Of a stretch of 64,000 nt of DNA, positions 32,855-41,456 are shown in pieces. Source of the stretch: DYRG01 sp041161065. GTDB taxonomy: Bacteria > Pseudomonadota > Gammaproteobacteria > Beggiatoales > Beggiatoaceae. Position 1 is the stretch's first letter; every line of letters begins with the position of its first letter. The DNA is taken from the NCBI GenBank assembly GCA_041161065.1, contig JBEAVE010000010.1, positions 1-64,000 on the forward strand. The letters run 5' to 3'. The position numbers were made by a program, and so were the translations under genes. The notes below the pieces were generated by a model. That model did no database searches and was not told the origin of the DNA. It saw only the letters and a program-made list of their open reading frames with translations.

Positions 32855-33321
32855 AAGTCAAACCCCAAATCAATATGATAATCTTCTAGCATCGGTAATG
32901 ACATAACTGACAAATAGGTTTCTTGTTCAATTTCATTCAATACATCTTCTAAATGTTCTTCATCGATTGCTGTAACAACAAACCACAAATTGAAATAATG
33001 TTCTCTCTCGTAATTATGATTAACTTCAGGCAAACTTGAAATATAATTTGCGATTTCTAGCAAACGAGAAGTAGGAACGTGCATGGTTGCTAAAGTGCTT
33101 TTACCAATGCTATGCGGGCGAAACACCGGACCAACACGACTAATGACCTTTTGATTGCTTAGTTCTTTTAGATATTGAATAACAGTTTGTTCCGAAATAT
33201 TTAACTGCTCAGCGATTTCTGCATAAGGATTCGGAGAAAGCGGAAAGTTATGTTGAAAATCATTTAATAAACGTTTCTGAATTTCACTCAATGAAACCGC
33301 ATGAAGAGATTGCACGTTCAT
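32845..33321 (-). CDS. nirD: Siroheme decarboxylase subunit NirD-like
   Basis: The 158-residue AsnC-fold protein carries PEVNHNYEREHYFNLWFVV, the tetrapyrrole-site motif of NirD/NirG. The helix-turn-helix is LSPNPYAEIAEQLNISEQ. The start lies 2 bases after the nirF stop. In several bacteria D and L are fused; here they are separate, overlapping genes. Confidence 0.88.
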   Translation of the reverse strand: MNVQSLHAVSLSEIQKRLLNDFQHNFPLSPNPYAEIAEQLNISEQTVIQYLKELSNQKVISRVGPVFRPHSIGKSTLATMHVPTSRLLEIANYISSLPEVNHNYEREHYFNLWFVVTAIDEEHLEDVLNEIEQETYLSVMSLPMLEDYHIDLGFDLCF

Positions 33322-33323
33322 TT

Positions 33324-34493
33324 CTATAATCCAATGTAATGTGCGCGCACGGTGAGAAATATGCCGCTGGGTTTCTCAGCAGGCAATGTCGCCGTTTCTA
33401 ACAGCGTTTCTGTATTATAAACAACCAACTTATTTTCATCTCGCACAGAAAGCCAAATTTCCTCACCTTTTGGCGTAAATTCTAAATGTAAAACGGCTTT
33501 CCCAATTTCCAATGTTTTTATGATTTCTAAGGTTTCAATATCTAATACTTGCACTTTCTCATTGTTTGGCAATGCAAAATTAACCCACATTTGTCGTTGA
33601 TCGGGACGAACTCTAATAAAAATCGGCTGTCCAGAAACCGGAATTCTTTTAATTTCCTGCCATGTTTTCTTATCAATGACGACTATTTCATGACGACCCA
33701 CTGCTGGAACAAATACATAATCTCCTGCAATTCCAAAACCTTCTAAATGTGGCATCTTAAAAACAGGCAGTTTCTCATCTTCTTTCTTTAAAGTTGAAAC
33801 AATTTTTTGAACCCCTTTTTCTATGTGCCACAAATCCAATAACGCTAATCCATCTTCTCCAAATAAACCTGCAATATAATAGCGTCCTTCATTTGAAATA
33901 AGCGCGTCATAAGGTAATTTTCCTATATTTGAAAATTTTTGAACTTGAGGCATTTTAGGATTTTTTGCATCAATGACCCAAATTTCGTTTGCTTCAAAGA
34001 CACTAGTTACAAATTTTTGATTGGACGCATCAACTAATCCAACGGTTTTAGAGGTTTGATGTTGCTCACCGTAAATTGCGGGAATATCGGCAAGTTGTTC
34101 TAAGGTTTCTGCATCAAATAATTTCACGCCGCCCGGGGTATAATTTGAAACTGCAATGATTTTACCATCTTGAGAAATTGCACCCCCAATACTATTTCCT
34201 GACTGTATGATTCTTTTGACAATTTTTGATTCTAAAATATCAATTTTTGTTAAACCGCCATCGCGTCCAAATACATAAGCAAATCGTTCATCACGAGAAA
34301 AAACAACTGAGGCGTGTGACAAATCCCCCAATCCTTCGATTTTTGAAAGGATTTTCTTATGGGTTGTTTCTATGATTAAAATCGAACCCGTTGCGCGTTC
34401 AATTACCACTCCTAAATCGCCCGTTCCTCGCAGTTCGTTTGCAAAAGTTAAAAGGGGAAATAAAAGAAATGAAATAAAAAAGAAACGAAACAT
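33324..34493 (-). CDS. nirF: Heme d1 biosynthesis protein NirF
   Basis: NirF is a periplasmic eight-bladed beta-propeller, a homologue of the d1 domain of NirS, acting at a late step of heme d1 synthesis. The 389-residue product starts with a signal peptide (MFRFFFISFLLFPLLTFA, no lipobox) followed directly by ELRGTGDLGVVIERATGSI. Propeller-type repeats include IVKRIIQSGNSIGGAISQDGK and VLDIETLEIIKTLEIGK. It starts 3 bases after nirC. The only partner for the decarboxylation product, NirJ, is not in this window. Confidence 0.93.
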   Translation of the reverse strand: MFRFFFISFLLFPLLTFANELRGTGDLGVVIERATGSILIIETTHKKILSKIEGLGDLSHASVVFSRDERFAYVFGRDGGLTKIDILESKIVKRIIQSGNSIGGAISQDGKIIAVSNYTPGGVKLFDAETLEQLADIPAIYGEQHQTSKTVGLVDASNQKFVTSVFEANEIWVIDAKNPKMPQVQKFSNIGKLPYDALISNEGRYYIAGLFGEDGLALLDLWHIEKGVQKIVSTLKKEDEKLPVFKMPHLEGFGIAGDYVFVPAVGRHEIVVIDKKTWQEIKRIPVSGQPIFIRVRPDQRQMWVNFALPNNEKVQVLDIETLEIIKTLEIGKAVLHLEFTPKGEEIWLSVRDENKLVVYNTETLLETATLPAEKPSGIFLTVRAHYIGL

Positions 34494-34496
34494 AAG

Positions 34497-34805
34497 TTAT
34501 TTTCCTTGTCGTAACATTTGAATAATGAAATCAACTTCTTCTTCTGTTAATAAAGATTTCCACGCAGGCATCGCCGTATTGGGTTTGCCGTATAAAATAA
34601 TGGTTTTCAAATAGTCATTTGTTTTATTAATTAAGGCTTCTGATGTTAAAGGCGTTCCTAAACCACCTTGCAAGGTCATACCATGACAAGAACCACAATC
34701 TTGTTCTAAAAACGATTTCAATTCAATTTGACGCGGTGTAGAAAGCGCATTTGCAATCGTTGTGATGATGAGGAATAGAAATCCAATTATATGGTATTTG
34801 TTCAT
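34497..34805 (-). CDS. nirC: Periplasmic c-type cytochrome NirC (cytochrome c55X)
   Basis: This small monoheme cytochrome donates electrons to NirS or serves heme d1 maturation. The chosen ATG at 34805 gives 102 residues with signal peptide MNKYHIIGFLFLIITTIANA and a CxxCH motif at C37-C40-H41 (CGSCH). A methionine ligand candidate lies in PNTAMPAWKSLL. The frame extends to a TTG at 34871, but the signal peptide favours 34805. There is no Shine-Dalgarno: the bases just before the ATG are the T-run of a GC hairpin, so its translation may be structure-controlled or weak. Confidence 0.88.
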   Translation of the reverse strand: MNKYHIIGFLFLIITTIANALSTPRQIELKSFLEQDCGSCHGMTLQGGLGTPLTSEALINKTNDYLKTIILYGKPNTAMPAWKSLLTEEEVDFIIQMLRQGK

Positions 34806-34808
34806 ATC

Positions 34809-34836
34809 AAAAAAATGGGGGGACAAATGCCCCGCC
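34809..34836 (-). terminator. Terminator-like hairpin between nirS and nirC
   Basis: On the minus strand GGCGGGG (34836-34830) faces CCCCCC (34822-34817) around the loop CATTTGT, and an A plus seven T residues follow. The core stem is four G-C pairs with a mismatch and possible extension. It sits after nirS and directly before the nirC start, where partial termination or mRNA protection would raise nirS over the heme d1 genes. Confidence 0.55.
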
Positions 34837-34918
34837 AAAGGTAGAATGCTTGCACCGATGTTTTGGTACAAACAGCCGCGTTAGTAAAAAGTTTCTCTGA
34901 AAATTATTTCAAAGAACA

Positions 34919-36658
34919 TTAGTAAATATCGTGAACGGTGTTATACACATTGAATTTACCCGTTGGCGTAACAATGCGGTCATCTTTAATGACTTTCTTT
35001 AACTTACGGGTTTTATCATCAACGATAACAATAGCGGATTTTTGCTCTTTTCCATTCCACACGGAGAACCAAACTTCATCACCATCTTTGTTATATTCTG
35101 GTTGAACAACGCGCTTAGGACCTTCACCCACATCAGCCCACTCTGCAATTGGAAGAACTTCAAATCCTTTCTCTAAATTATTTATATCAAAAACCGCCAC
35201 CGATTGGCTCATTTTTGCATCAGGATTTAATGCCGTATCGACATATAAATTAGTGGATTTGGGATGGGTTTTAATAAATAAAGAACCGCCGCCTTGTCCT
35301 TTCAAACTTCTAACCACTTTCCAAGCATTATCTTTATGCCCTTCAGGATCAGTTCCAATCACAGAAATACCTTCATCGCCCAAATCACTGGTTGCCCATA
35401 CGGGACCAAACTTAGGATCGGTAAAGTTTGCTCCACGACCCGGGTGAGGAACTGCGCCCACATCAACTAATGCAGCGAGTTTGTCTTCTTTTGAATCAAC
35501 TACGGCAATTTTGTTTGATTTGTTTGCCGCTGTTAAGAAATAACGTTGAGTAGAATCCCAACCGCCATCATGTAAGAAACGCGCCGCCCCAATAGTGGTA
35601 ATTTTCATATTCTCTAAATTAGAATAATCTACCATCAATACTTGCCCTGTTTCTTTAACGTTCACAATAAACTCAGGGTGTTCATGAGAGGCTACAATAG
35701 CGGCAACCCGGGGTTCAGGATGGTATTCTTGGGTATCAACGGTCATACCGCGCGTAGAAACAATTTTCAAAGGTTCTAAAGTGTCCCCATTCATCACGAC
35801 AAATTGAGGGGGCCAATACGTTCCAGCAATCGCGTATTTATCTTCCCAACCTTTATATTTCGAGGTTTCAACTGAACGCGCTTCTAATCCCACTTTGATT
35901 TCTGCAACGTTATCGGGTTTCTCCATCCATAAATCGATCAAATTGATTTTTGCATCACGACCAATGACAAATAAATAACGGCTCGATGCAGAAAGCCGAG
36001 AAATATGCACGGCATAACCCGTTTTAACGATATTAATGATTTCTTTGGTATCGCCATCAATTAAAGCAACTTGACCGGCATCTCTTAATGTTACAGAGAA
36101 AAGATTATCTAAGTTAATTTTGTTCATCTTTTCTTTAGGACGTTTCTCTGCGGGAATTAAGACTTTCCACGTATCTTTCATTTCTTTCAAGCCGTATTCT
36201 GGCGGAGTAGGGGGTTCGTGTTGTAAATAACGCGCCATCAAATCCACTTCTTCATCGCTTAATTCACCGGAAGTTCCCCAGTTTGGCATTCCGCCCGGTG
36301 AACCGTATTTAATGAAGGTTTTCAAATACTCTGTGCCGCGCGCTAAGGTAATGTCGGGGGTTAAAGGTTTGCCGGTCGCACCTTTTCTCAACACCCCGTG
36401 ACAGCCTGCGCAGCGTTCAAAAAAGATTTGTTTTGCTTTGGTGAATTCTTCGGGGGTAATGGGCGGAGCTTTGGCTACTTCCGCTTGTTTAGCGGCTTTG
36501 GGGTCAATCGCACTGGGTGCAGCTTGGTAATTTTTTTCGGTTTGAGTTGCTTTGTCAGCGGCTTTTTTGTCGTCTTTGGCGGCTAAGACATTGGTAATTG
36601 CCAACGATAAGGTGGTTGCTACAAAAACGCATGAGAATTTGTGTACAATAGGTTTCAT
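34919..36658 (-). CDS. nirS: Cytochrome cd1 nitrite reductase
   Basis: NirS is the periplasmic homodimeric enzyme that reduces nitrite to nitric oxide. From the ATG at 36658 (GGAGG upstream) the precursor has 579 residues: signal peptide MKPIVHKFSCVFVATTLSLA..., a Lys/Ala-rich spacer, a heme c domain with C83-A-G-C86-H87 (CAGCH), and an eight-bladed d1 propeller. Propeller landmarks include GYAVHISRLSASSRYLFVIGRD, and the two active-site histidine regions show YHPEPRVAAIVASHEHPEF and ARFLHDGGWDSTQRYF. The open frame runs to 36748 but without family similarity. Upstream lie two FNR/DNR-type palindromes. No nirM (c551) follows, unlike in Pseudomonas. Confidence 0.97.
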   Translation of the reverse strand: MKPIVHKFSCVFVATTLSLAITNVLAAKDDKKAADKATQTEKNYQAAPSAIDPKAAKQAEVAKAPPITPEEFTKAKQIFFERCAGCHGVLRKGATGKPLTPDITLARGTEYLKTFIKYGSPGGMPNWGTSGELSDEEVDLMARYLQHEPPTPPEYGLKEMKDTWKVLIPAEKRPKEKMNKINLDNLFSVTLRDAGQVALIDGDTKEIINIVKTGYAVHISRLSASSRYLFVIGRDAKINLIDLWMEKPDNVAEIKVGLEARSVETSKYKGWEDKYAIAGTYWPPQFVVMNGDTLEPLKIVSTRGMTVDTQEYHPEPRVAAIVASHEHPEFIVNVKETGQVLMVDYSNLENMKITTIGAARFLHDGGWDSTQRYFLTAANKSNKIAVVDSKEDKLAALVDVGAVPHPGRGANFTDPKFGPVWATSDLGDEGISVIGTDPEGHKDNAWKVVRSLKGQGGGSLFIKTHPKSTNLYVDTALNPDAKMSQSVAVFDINNLEKGFEVLPIAEWADVGEGPKRVVQPEYNKDGDEVWFSVWNGKEQKSAIVIVDDKTRKLKKVIKDDRIVTPTGKFNVYNTVHDIY

Positions 36659-36747
36659 GGGTGAGGACTCCTCCGAGTGAATGACGTTTGAAAACAATAT
36701 TGATAAGGTTGTCAAACCTAGTTTCCTCGACCAGTCCTCAACCCTCA

Positions 36748-36761
36748 TTGACGTAAGTCAA
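36748..36761. promoter_or_regulatory. FNR/DNR-type palindrome 2 (nirS-proximal)
   Basis: TTGAC-GTAA-GTCAA is a perfect inverted repeat of the Crp/FNR class, with the C/G change often met in DNR/NNR sites. Its centre lies 27 bases from that of box 1. It is well placed to activate nirS: a site at -41.5 would give a start near 36713. Confidence 0.65.
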
Positions 36762-36770
36762 ACAACTTTT

Positions 36771-36798
36771 TTGCTTGATCTTGATCAAGTTTTATAAT
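36771..36798 (+). promoter_or_regulatory. Probable sigma70 promoter of the SAP/TerD gene
   Basis: TTGCTT (36771-36776) and TATAAT (36793-36798) are separated by 16 bases. FNR box 1 lies across the end of the -35 and the spacer, a position where FNR binding normally represses. Confidence 0.5.
36775..36788. promoter_or_regulatory. Consensus FNR/ANR box 1 between nirS and the SAP/TerD gene
   Basis: TTGAT-CTTG-ATCAA matches the FNR consensus TTGAT-N4-ATCAA exactly. It overlaps the spacer of a plus-strand sigma70-like promoter, so one bound regulator could affect both divergent genes. Confidence 0.85.
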
Positions 36799-36833
36799 TC
36801 AAAGCATAGAAAATATCGCAGGAGGAAAATGTC

Positions 36834-38279
36834 ATGAGTAATACCGCTGAAATTAGAACAAATTTAATTAAAAGTTTAACGGTGCGTGATTTGCGAAAAC
36901 TTGCAAAATATTTTGGAATTGAATGTGAATCTTCAACAAAAAAAGATCAATTAGTTAAAATAGTTATGAATTCAGACATTAGAGTATATGAAATTGCAAA
37001 TACTTGGAATGAAGCGCAAGTTAAAGAGTTTTGCCAACAAATTGGCATGGATTCGGTTGGAAGAAAAAATACCTTATTAAAAAAACTGCCTGCATTTCTA
37101 AATGAATCAGAAATTATTAGAGAACCCATTGAAAAGAAAAAGCCCGATTTACCGCCTGAAAATTTTGAAGAACTAAAAGAATTAGAACAATTTATTAACC
37201 AGTTAGTTTTATTAGGAAAAATAGAAATAGGAAAAATCAATCGTGGATTTTGTGCAGCTTGTAGCAAAATGCACGCAAAAAGATGGTTTAACTTTACCGA
37301 TCAAGAAGCCTCATTTTATATTTGTCGAATTGGTTCTCCAACGGTGATTATTCGTCGCGGAGAAAATTACGAAAATCTAACCACAGTTGAATTTCTCCAC
37401 AAATATAAAAATCCTGATCTTGATAAAGAAAAACAAACCTATCAATTACTCTTACAAAAATATGTTGAAGTGAGTAATAATCCCGATTTGAAAACAGAAA
37501 TCGCAAACTTGAATTCAACTGATTTAAAATTCGTAGATTTAACCAGTGAACAATCTCGAAGTTCAGGGGCAGCAGTGACGTATTTTGGAAATACGTTGAA
37601 TAATATTTGGACATTTCTCAAAACAGAAGAAGCCGATCAAATTCTCCGACACGTTCCTGTTGTTTATACGGCAATAAAATTAGGGCAAACTTTTGAAGCC
37701 TATAGAAATTTTCAAAATACCACGCCCGATTCTGAACAAAGCGTCAAGGTATTAGAACAAAGTAAAGATTTTTCAGAAATATCAAGTGTTTTCAATTACA
37801 TTGCCGTGACATTGAGTTGGACGCAAGCCATTGATTTAGATTTATATGCGTTCTATCGTGCAAAAGATGGCAAGATTGGAGAAATCTTTTATGATAACAA
37901 AGGCAGTTTAAGAAACTTTCCTTTTATAAAATTAGATGGAGATTCTGGGATTGGAAATACGGGAGGTGATAATGAAGAGAATTTAATTATCACCTCAATT
38001 TCAGAAATGGATTATATTTTAATTGCTGTCAATATTTATAAAGAAAAAGGGTTCTTTTCATTTTTTAAGAAAGAAGATAGTTTTGCTCGTTATGATGGAA
38101 AAATTTTAGTACAACCAGATATCAAACAACCTGTTGAAATTCCTCTCTCTTCTCCTGAAAGTGGCGAATGGTGTGTTGTCGCTGGCATTGATAATCGTGG
38201 AGAAATCCCAAGAGTGTTAAATATCAATTCGGTTGAAAAGAAAAAGCCTGATTTGAAACAGTGGAACTTTCCTACCTAG
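36834..38279 (+). CDS. SAP-like / CxxC / TerD-like fusion protein
   Basis: The 481-residue cytoplasmic protein has two short N-terminal helix-extension-helix units that look like SAP domains (residues 14-46, LTVRDLRKLAKYFGIE, and 56-88, EAQVKEFCQQIGMDSVG). SAP domains usually bind nucleic acid. A small Cys/His cluster follows (C140, C143, H147). The C-terminal part (about 320-470) resembles TerD: LSWTQAIDLDLYAFY, then KLDGDSGIGNTGGDNEE, an acidic calcium-type loop, then DYILIAVNIY. TerD proteins are linked to tellurite and phage-related stress responses. AGGAGG precedes the ATG by 8 bases. The gene diverges from nirS, sharing an FNR-box region. This architecture is not one I recognise; the domain calls are by eye. 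Confidence 0.7.
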   Translation: MSNTAEIRTNLIKSLTVRDLRKLAKYFGIECESSTKKDQLVKIVMNSDIRVYEIANTWNEAQVKEFCQQIGMDSVGRKNTLLKKLPAFLNESEIIREPIEKKKPDLPPENFEELKELEQFINQLVLLGKIEIGKINRGFCAACSKMHAKRWFNFTDQEASFYICRIGSPTVIIRRGENYENLTTVEFLHKYKNPDLDKEKQTYQLLLQKYVEVSNNPDLKTEIANLNSTDLKFVDLTSEQSRSSGAAVTYFGNTLNNIWTFLKTEEADQILRHVPVVYTAIKLGQTFEAYRNFQNTTPDSEQSVKVLEQSKDFSEISSVFNYIAVTLSWTQAIDLDLYAFYRAKDGKIGEIFYDNKGSLRNFPFIKLDGDSGIGNTGGDNEENLIITSISEMDYILIAVNIYKEKGFFSFFKKEDSFARYDGKILVQPDIKQPVEIPLSSPESGEWCVVAGIDNRGEIPRVLNINSVEKKKPDLKQWNFPT

Positions 38280-38285
38280 ATTCTT

Positions 38286-40121
38286 ATGATAGTTGATATG
38301 CGCCGTCTGGCAGTTATTTTACATGATGCTCTAATGGTAATCATTGCGGGGTTGCTTGCGGTGACGGTGCGCGTGGGATTTCAACTCGATGCGCTCGACG
38401 CGAATATTTGGCAAGCTATCCCCTTGATTTTAATCACACAATTACCTGTTTTTTGGTATTACGGGCTTTATCAAAGCATTTGGCGATTTGCGAGTTTGCC
38501 CGATTTGACGCACATTGCAAAATCCTCCGTTATTGGGGCATTAGCCATTGCTGCTATGTTATTTCTTTTTAACCGCCTACATTTCATTCCACGCACTGCT
38601 TTTGTGCTATATCCTTTCTTTCTGGGATTTCTTTTAGGAATGCCACGTTTGTTCTATCGATTATGGAAAGAACATTCTCTACGTTATGTATTAGATTCTC
38701 GCTCACCCAAACGTACGTTAATCATTGGAGCTGGACGCGCGGGAGAAATGTTAGTTCGTGATATGTTGCGCGATGGTGAATATTTATTGGTAGGATTAGT
38801 CGATGATAACCCCAAATTACACGGCGCAAAATTACAGGGTGTTCCCATTTTACACGGCGGAATTGAACGCTTATCTGCATTGGTTCGCAAATACAATATT
38901 CAACGTTTAATTATTGCTATTCCTTCTGCAAGCGATGCCCAAATGCGCCGTGTTGTCGAGTATTGTGAGCAAACTCAGCAACCTTTTCTTACCCTTCCTA
39001 AACTCAGTGAATCTCCCACCACATCGCTTTCTCAATTACAACAAGTTTCTTTAGATGATTTACTCGGTCGTGAAAAGGTAAAATTAGATTGGAGTATCAT
39101 CGAAGATCGTTTGAAAAATAAAACCGTTTTAGTAAGTGGCGGCGGCGGATCAATTGGTGCAGAATTATGCCGACAAATCGCCTCGTTGAAACCCCAAAAA
39201 CTAATCATTTTAGAACGCTGTGAATTTAATCTTTATCAAATTGAACAATCTCTGCAAAATATTTCTCCAGAAACCCCTTTACATATCTATTTAGGCGATG
39301 TTGGAGATTCCATTCGTGTTAAACAAATTTTGAGCATTCATCAACCCGATGTTATATTTCACGCCGCCGCTTACAAACACGTTCCTTTATTACAACACCA
39401 AATCCGTGAAACCGTTAAAAATAACATTTTGGGCACGCAAACCTTTGCGGAATTAGCGGTTGAACATAATGTGCAAAGTTTCGTGTTAATTTCTACGGAT
39501 AAAGCGGTTAATCCGACAAATATTATGGGGGCGAGCAAACGTATTGCAGAATTGTTTTGTCAGGCATTAAATGAGCGTTCAAAAACACGTTTTATTACGG
39601 TTAGATTTGGAAATGTTTTGGATTCTGCAGGAAGCGTTGTTCCTCTGTTTCGTCAGCAAATTGCACAGGGAGGACCTGTAACCGTTACACACCCCGAGAT
39701 TACCCGTTATTTCATGACAATTCCTGAAGCCTGTCAATTAATTTTACAAGCAGGGGCAATGGGTTACGGTGGTGAAATTTTTGTTTTAGATATGGGATCG
39801 CCCATTAAAATTCGTTATTTAGCGGAACAACTTATTCGTTTGTCGGGAAAAATCCCCGATAAAGAAATTCAAATCATTTATACGGGTTTGAGAGCGGGGG
39901 AGAAACTGCATGAGGAACTTTTCCATTCTGAAGAGGAACAAATGAGTCGAACTCGCCATAGCAAAATCATGTTAGCTGCTTCTCGTTCAGCCGAGTGGAA
40001 TAATTTAATAACGCATTTGAATAACTTAAAAGAAGCCTGTGAAGAACATAATGAAATAGAAATCCGCCGCTTATTAAAAAGATTAGTCCCAGAATTTCAC
40101 GAAGATCAAATATCCAGATGA
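38286..40121 (+). CDS. CapD/WbpM-type nucleotide-sugar dehydratase/epimerase
   Basis: Members are inner-membrane 4,6-dehydratases (or epimerases) for UDP-GlcNAc-type sugars in O-antigen, capsule or glycan synthesis. The 611-residue protein has four N-terminal membrane helices (ILHDALMVIIAGLLAVTV, AIPLILITQLPVFWYYGLY and two more). A first Rossmann domain (LIIGAGRAGEMLVRDML) and a second SDR domain follow (VSGGGGSIGAELCRQIASLKP in part, STDKAVNPTNIMGASKR, VRFGNVLDSAGSVVPLF). The catalytic segment with STDKAVNP resembles WbpM rather than soluble FlaA1. It overlaps the DUF58 gene by 4 bases. ugd lies 24 kb away, so no polysaccharide cluster is visible here. Confidence 0.92.
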   Translation: MIVDMRRLAVILHDALMVIIAGLLAVTVRVGFQLDALDANIWQAIPLILITQLPVFWYYGLYQSIWRFASLPDLTHIAKSSVIGALAIAAMLFLFNRLHFIPRTAFVLYPFFLGFLLGMPRLFYRLWKEHSLRYVLDSRSPKRTLIIGAGRAGEMLVRDMLRDGEYLLVGLVDDNPKLHGAKLQGVPILHGGIERLSALVRKYNIQRLIIAIPSASDAQMRRVVEYCEQTQQPFLTLPKLSESPTTSLSQLQQVSLDDLLGREKVKLDWSIIEDRLKNKTVLVSGGGGSIGAELCRQIASLKPQKLIILERCEFNLYQIEQSLQNISPETPLHIYLGDVGDSIRVKQILSIHQPDVIFHAAAYKHVPLLQHQIRETVKNNILGTQTFAELAVEHNVQSFVLISTDKAVNPTNIMGASKRIAELFCQALNERSKTRFITVRFGNVLDSAGSVVPLFRQQIAQGGPVTVTHPEITRYFMTIPEACQLILQAGAMGYGGEIFVLDMGSPIKIRYLAEQLIRLSGKIPDKEIQIIYTGLRAGEKLHEELFHSEEEQMSRTRHSKIMLAASRSAEWNNLITHLNNLKEACEEHNEIEIRRLLKRLVPEFHEDQISR

Positions 40122-41452
40122 TTATATTGAAAAAAATCCTATTTCGTAATTTTCGATGGGTTTATCTTGTGAGTGGTTGGTTGCGGCAACGGCTCACGCC
40201 GGCGGGTTTGTTGGTGTTGGGCGCGATGACGACGGGCGCGGTGTTTGGATTGGATACTCGAAGAACCTTTGCTTATCAATTATTTACGTTAGGGCTGGCG
40301 TTATTATTGATAGGTTTTTTGGGGAATCGTTTTTTTAGGATTTCCCTACAAATTACCCGCCAAATGCCGCGTTATGGCACAGTCGGCGAACGGTTATTTT
40401 ACACGCTTGAAATACATAATCCAACAGATAAAATGCAAATAGGATTACAAATTCGTGATGAATTTCAACGACATCTACCGACATTTTTAGAATTTAACGC
40501 CCTTTCACGCCAAAAACGCCATCACAACCGTTTTGATCACTATATTGGTTATCCGCGTTGGGTGATGTTAGCGCATAAAAATCGTGGTGGATCAAATGAA
40601 TGGCAAGATTTACCGCCGTTGCCTGCGCGTTCAAAAATAGATGTCATTTTATCATTTAAGCCGTTGCGACGCGGTTATGTGGATATTTCAAATGTAATGA
40701 TTGCGCGCCCTGATCCGTTTGGGCTGTGTCGGGCGATTCGTCGGCTGGTATCTCCCGCTAAGGTATTGATTTTACCGATTTTATATGATATTCCGTTATT
40801 TAATTTGGCGGGTTCTCGCAAATATCAGATTGGCGGCGTGCAGTGGGCAATGTCCGTAGGAGACTCAGGGGAATTTTCGGCACTGCGTGATTATCGAGCG
40901 GGCGATTCACCGCGTTATATTCATTGGAAAAGTTGGGCGAAGCGCGGCAAACCCATCATTAAAGAATTCACCGATGAGTTTTTTGTTCGCCATGCTTTAA
41001 TTTTAGATACCTTTGCCAAACCAGAGCAATTAGAAAGATTTGAAACCGCTGTTTCTATCGCAGCTTCTTTAGTTGGAAATTTAACCACTCAAGACACTTT
41101 ATTAGATTTAATGTTAATTGGTGAACGTTCCTTTTGTACTACCAGCGGACACGGCGTTGGACAAGCCACTACATTATTAGAAATTTTAGCTTGCGTGAAA
41201 CCCTCTTCTCACACTTTTGATCAATTATATCCTCTCGTTCAACAACACGCCGCCGCAATGAGTGGTTGTGTTTGTGTTCTTCTTGATTGGGATAAAGAAC
41301 GGCAGGATTTTGTGAAATGGTTACAACATTTGAATTTACCTTTCCGTGCTTTGATTGTTGGGGTTTCTACACCTCAAGATTATATTTATTATCCAACCTG
41401 TCATTTCCTCTCACTTACAAATTTACCACAACAATTAGCTATATTGACTTAA
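40118..41452 (+). CDS. DUF58-domain membrane protein
   Basis: The 444-residue protein has two close membrane helices near the N-terminus (GLLVLGAMTTGAVFGL and LFTLGLALLLIGFLGN), then a beta-rich segment, and then the DUF58 core GEFSALRDYRAGDSPRYIHW followed by KSWAKRGKPIIKEFTDEFF. DUF58 proteins often accompany MoxR ATPases and transglutaminase-like proteins, but neither is adjacent here. The gene overlaps the upstream capD-like gene by 4 bases and midA starts 4 bases later. The role is unknown. Confidence 0.88.
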   Translation: MIILKKILFRNFRWVYLVSGWLRQRLTPAGLLVLGAMTTGAVFGLDTRRTFAYQLFTLGLALLLIGFLGNRFFRISLQITRQMPRYGTVGERLFYTLEIHNPTDKMQIGLQIRDEFQRHLPTFLEFNALSRQKRHHNRFDHYIGYPRWVMLAHKNRGGSNEWQDLPPLPARSKIDVILSFKPLRRGYVDISNVMIARPDPFGLCRAIRRLVSPAKVLILPILYDIPLFNLAGSRKYQIGGVQWAMSVGDSGEFSALRDYRAGDSPRYIHWKSWAKRGKPIIKEFTDEFFVRHALILDTFAKPEQLERFETAVSIAASLVGNLTTQDTLLDLMLIGERSFCTTSGHGVGQATTLLEILACVKPSSHTFDQLYPLVQQHAAAMSGCVCVLLDWDKERQDFVKWLQHLNLPFRALIVGVSTPQDYIYYPTCHFLSLTNLPQQLAILT

Positions 41453-41456
41453 CACG

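Noticed and set aside
36659..36748. N-terminal extension of nirS upstream of the ATG at 36658
   Set aside because: The signal peptide begins at the ATG with GGAGG upstream, and the extension runs into the FNR palindrome region.
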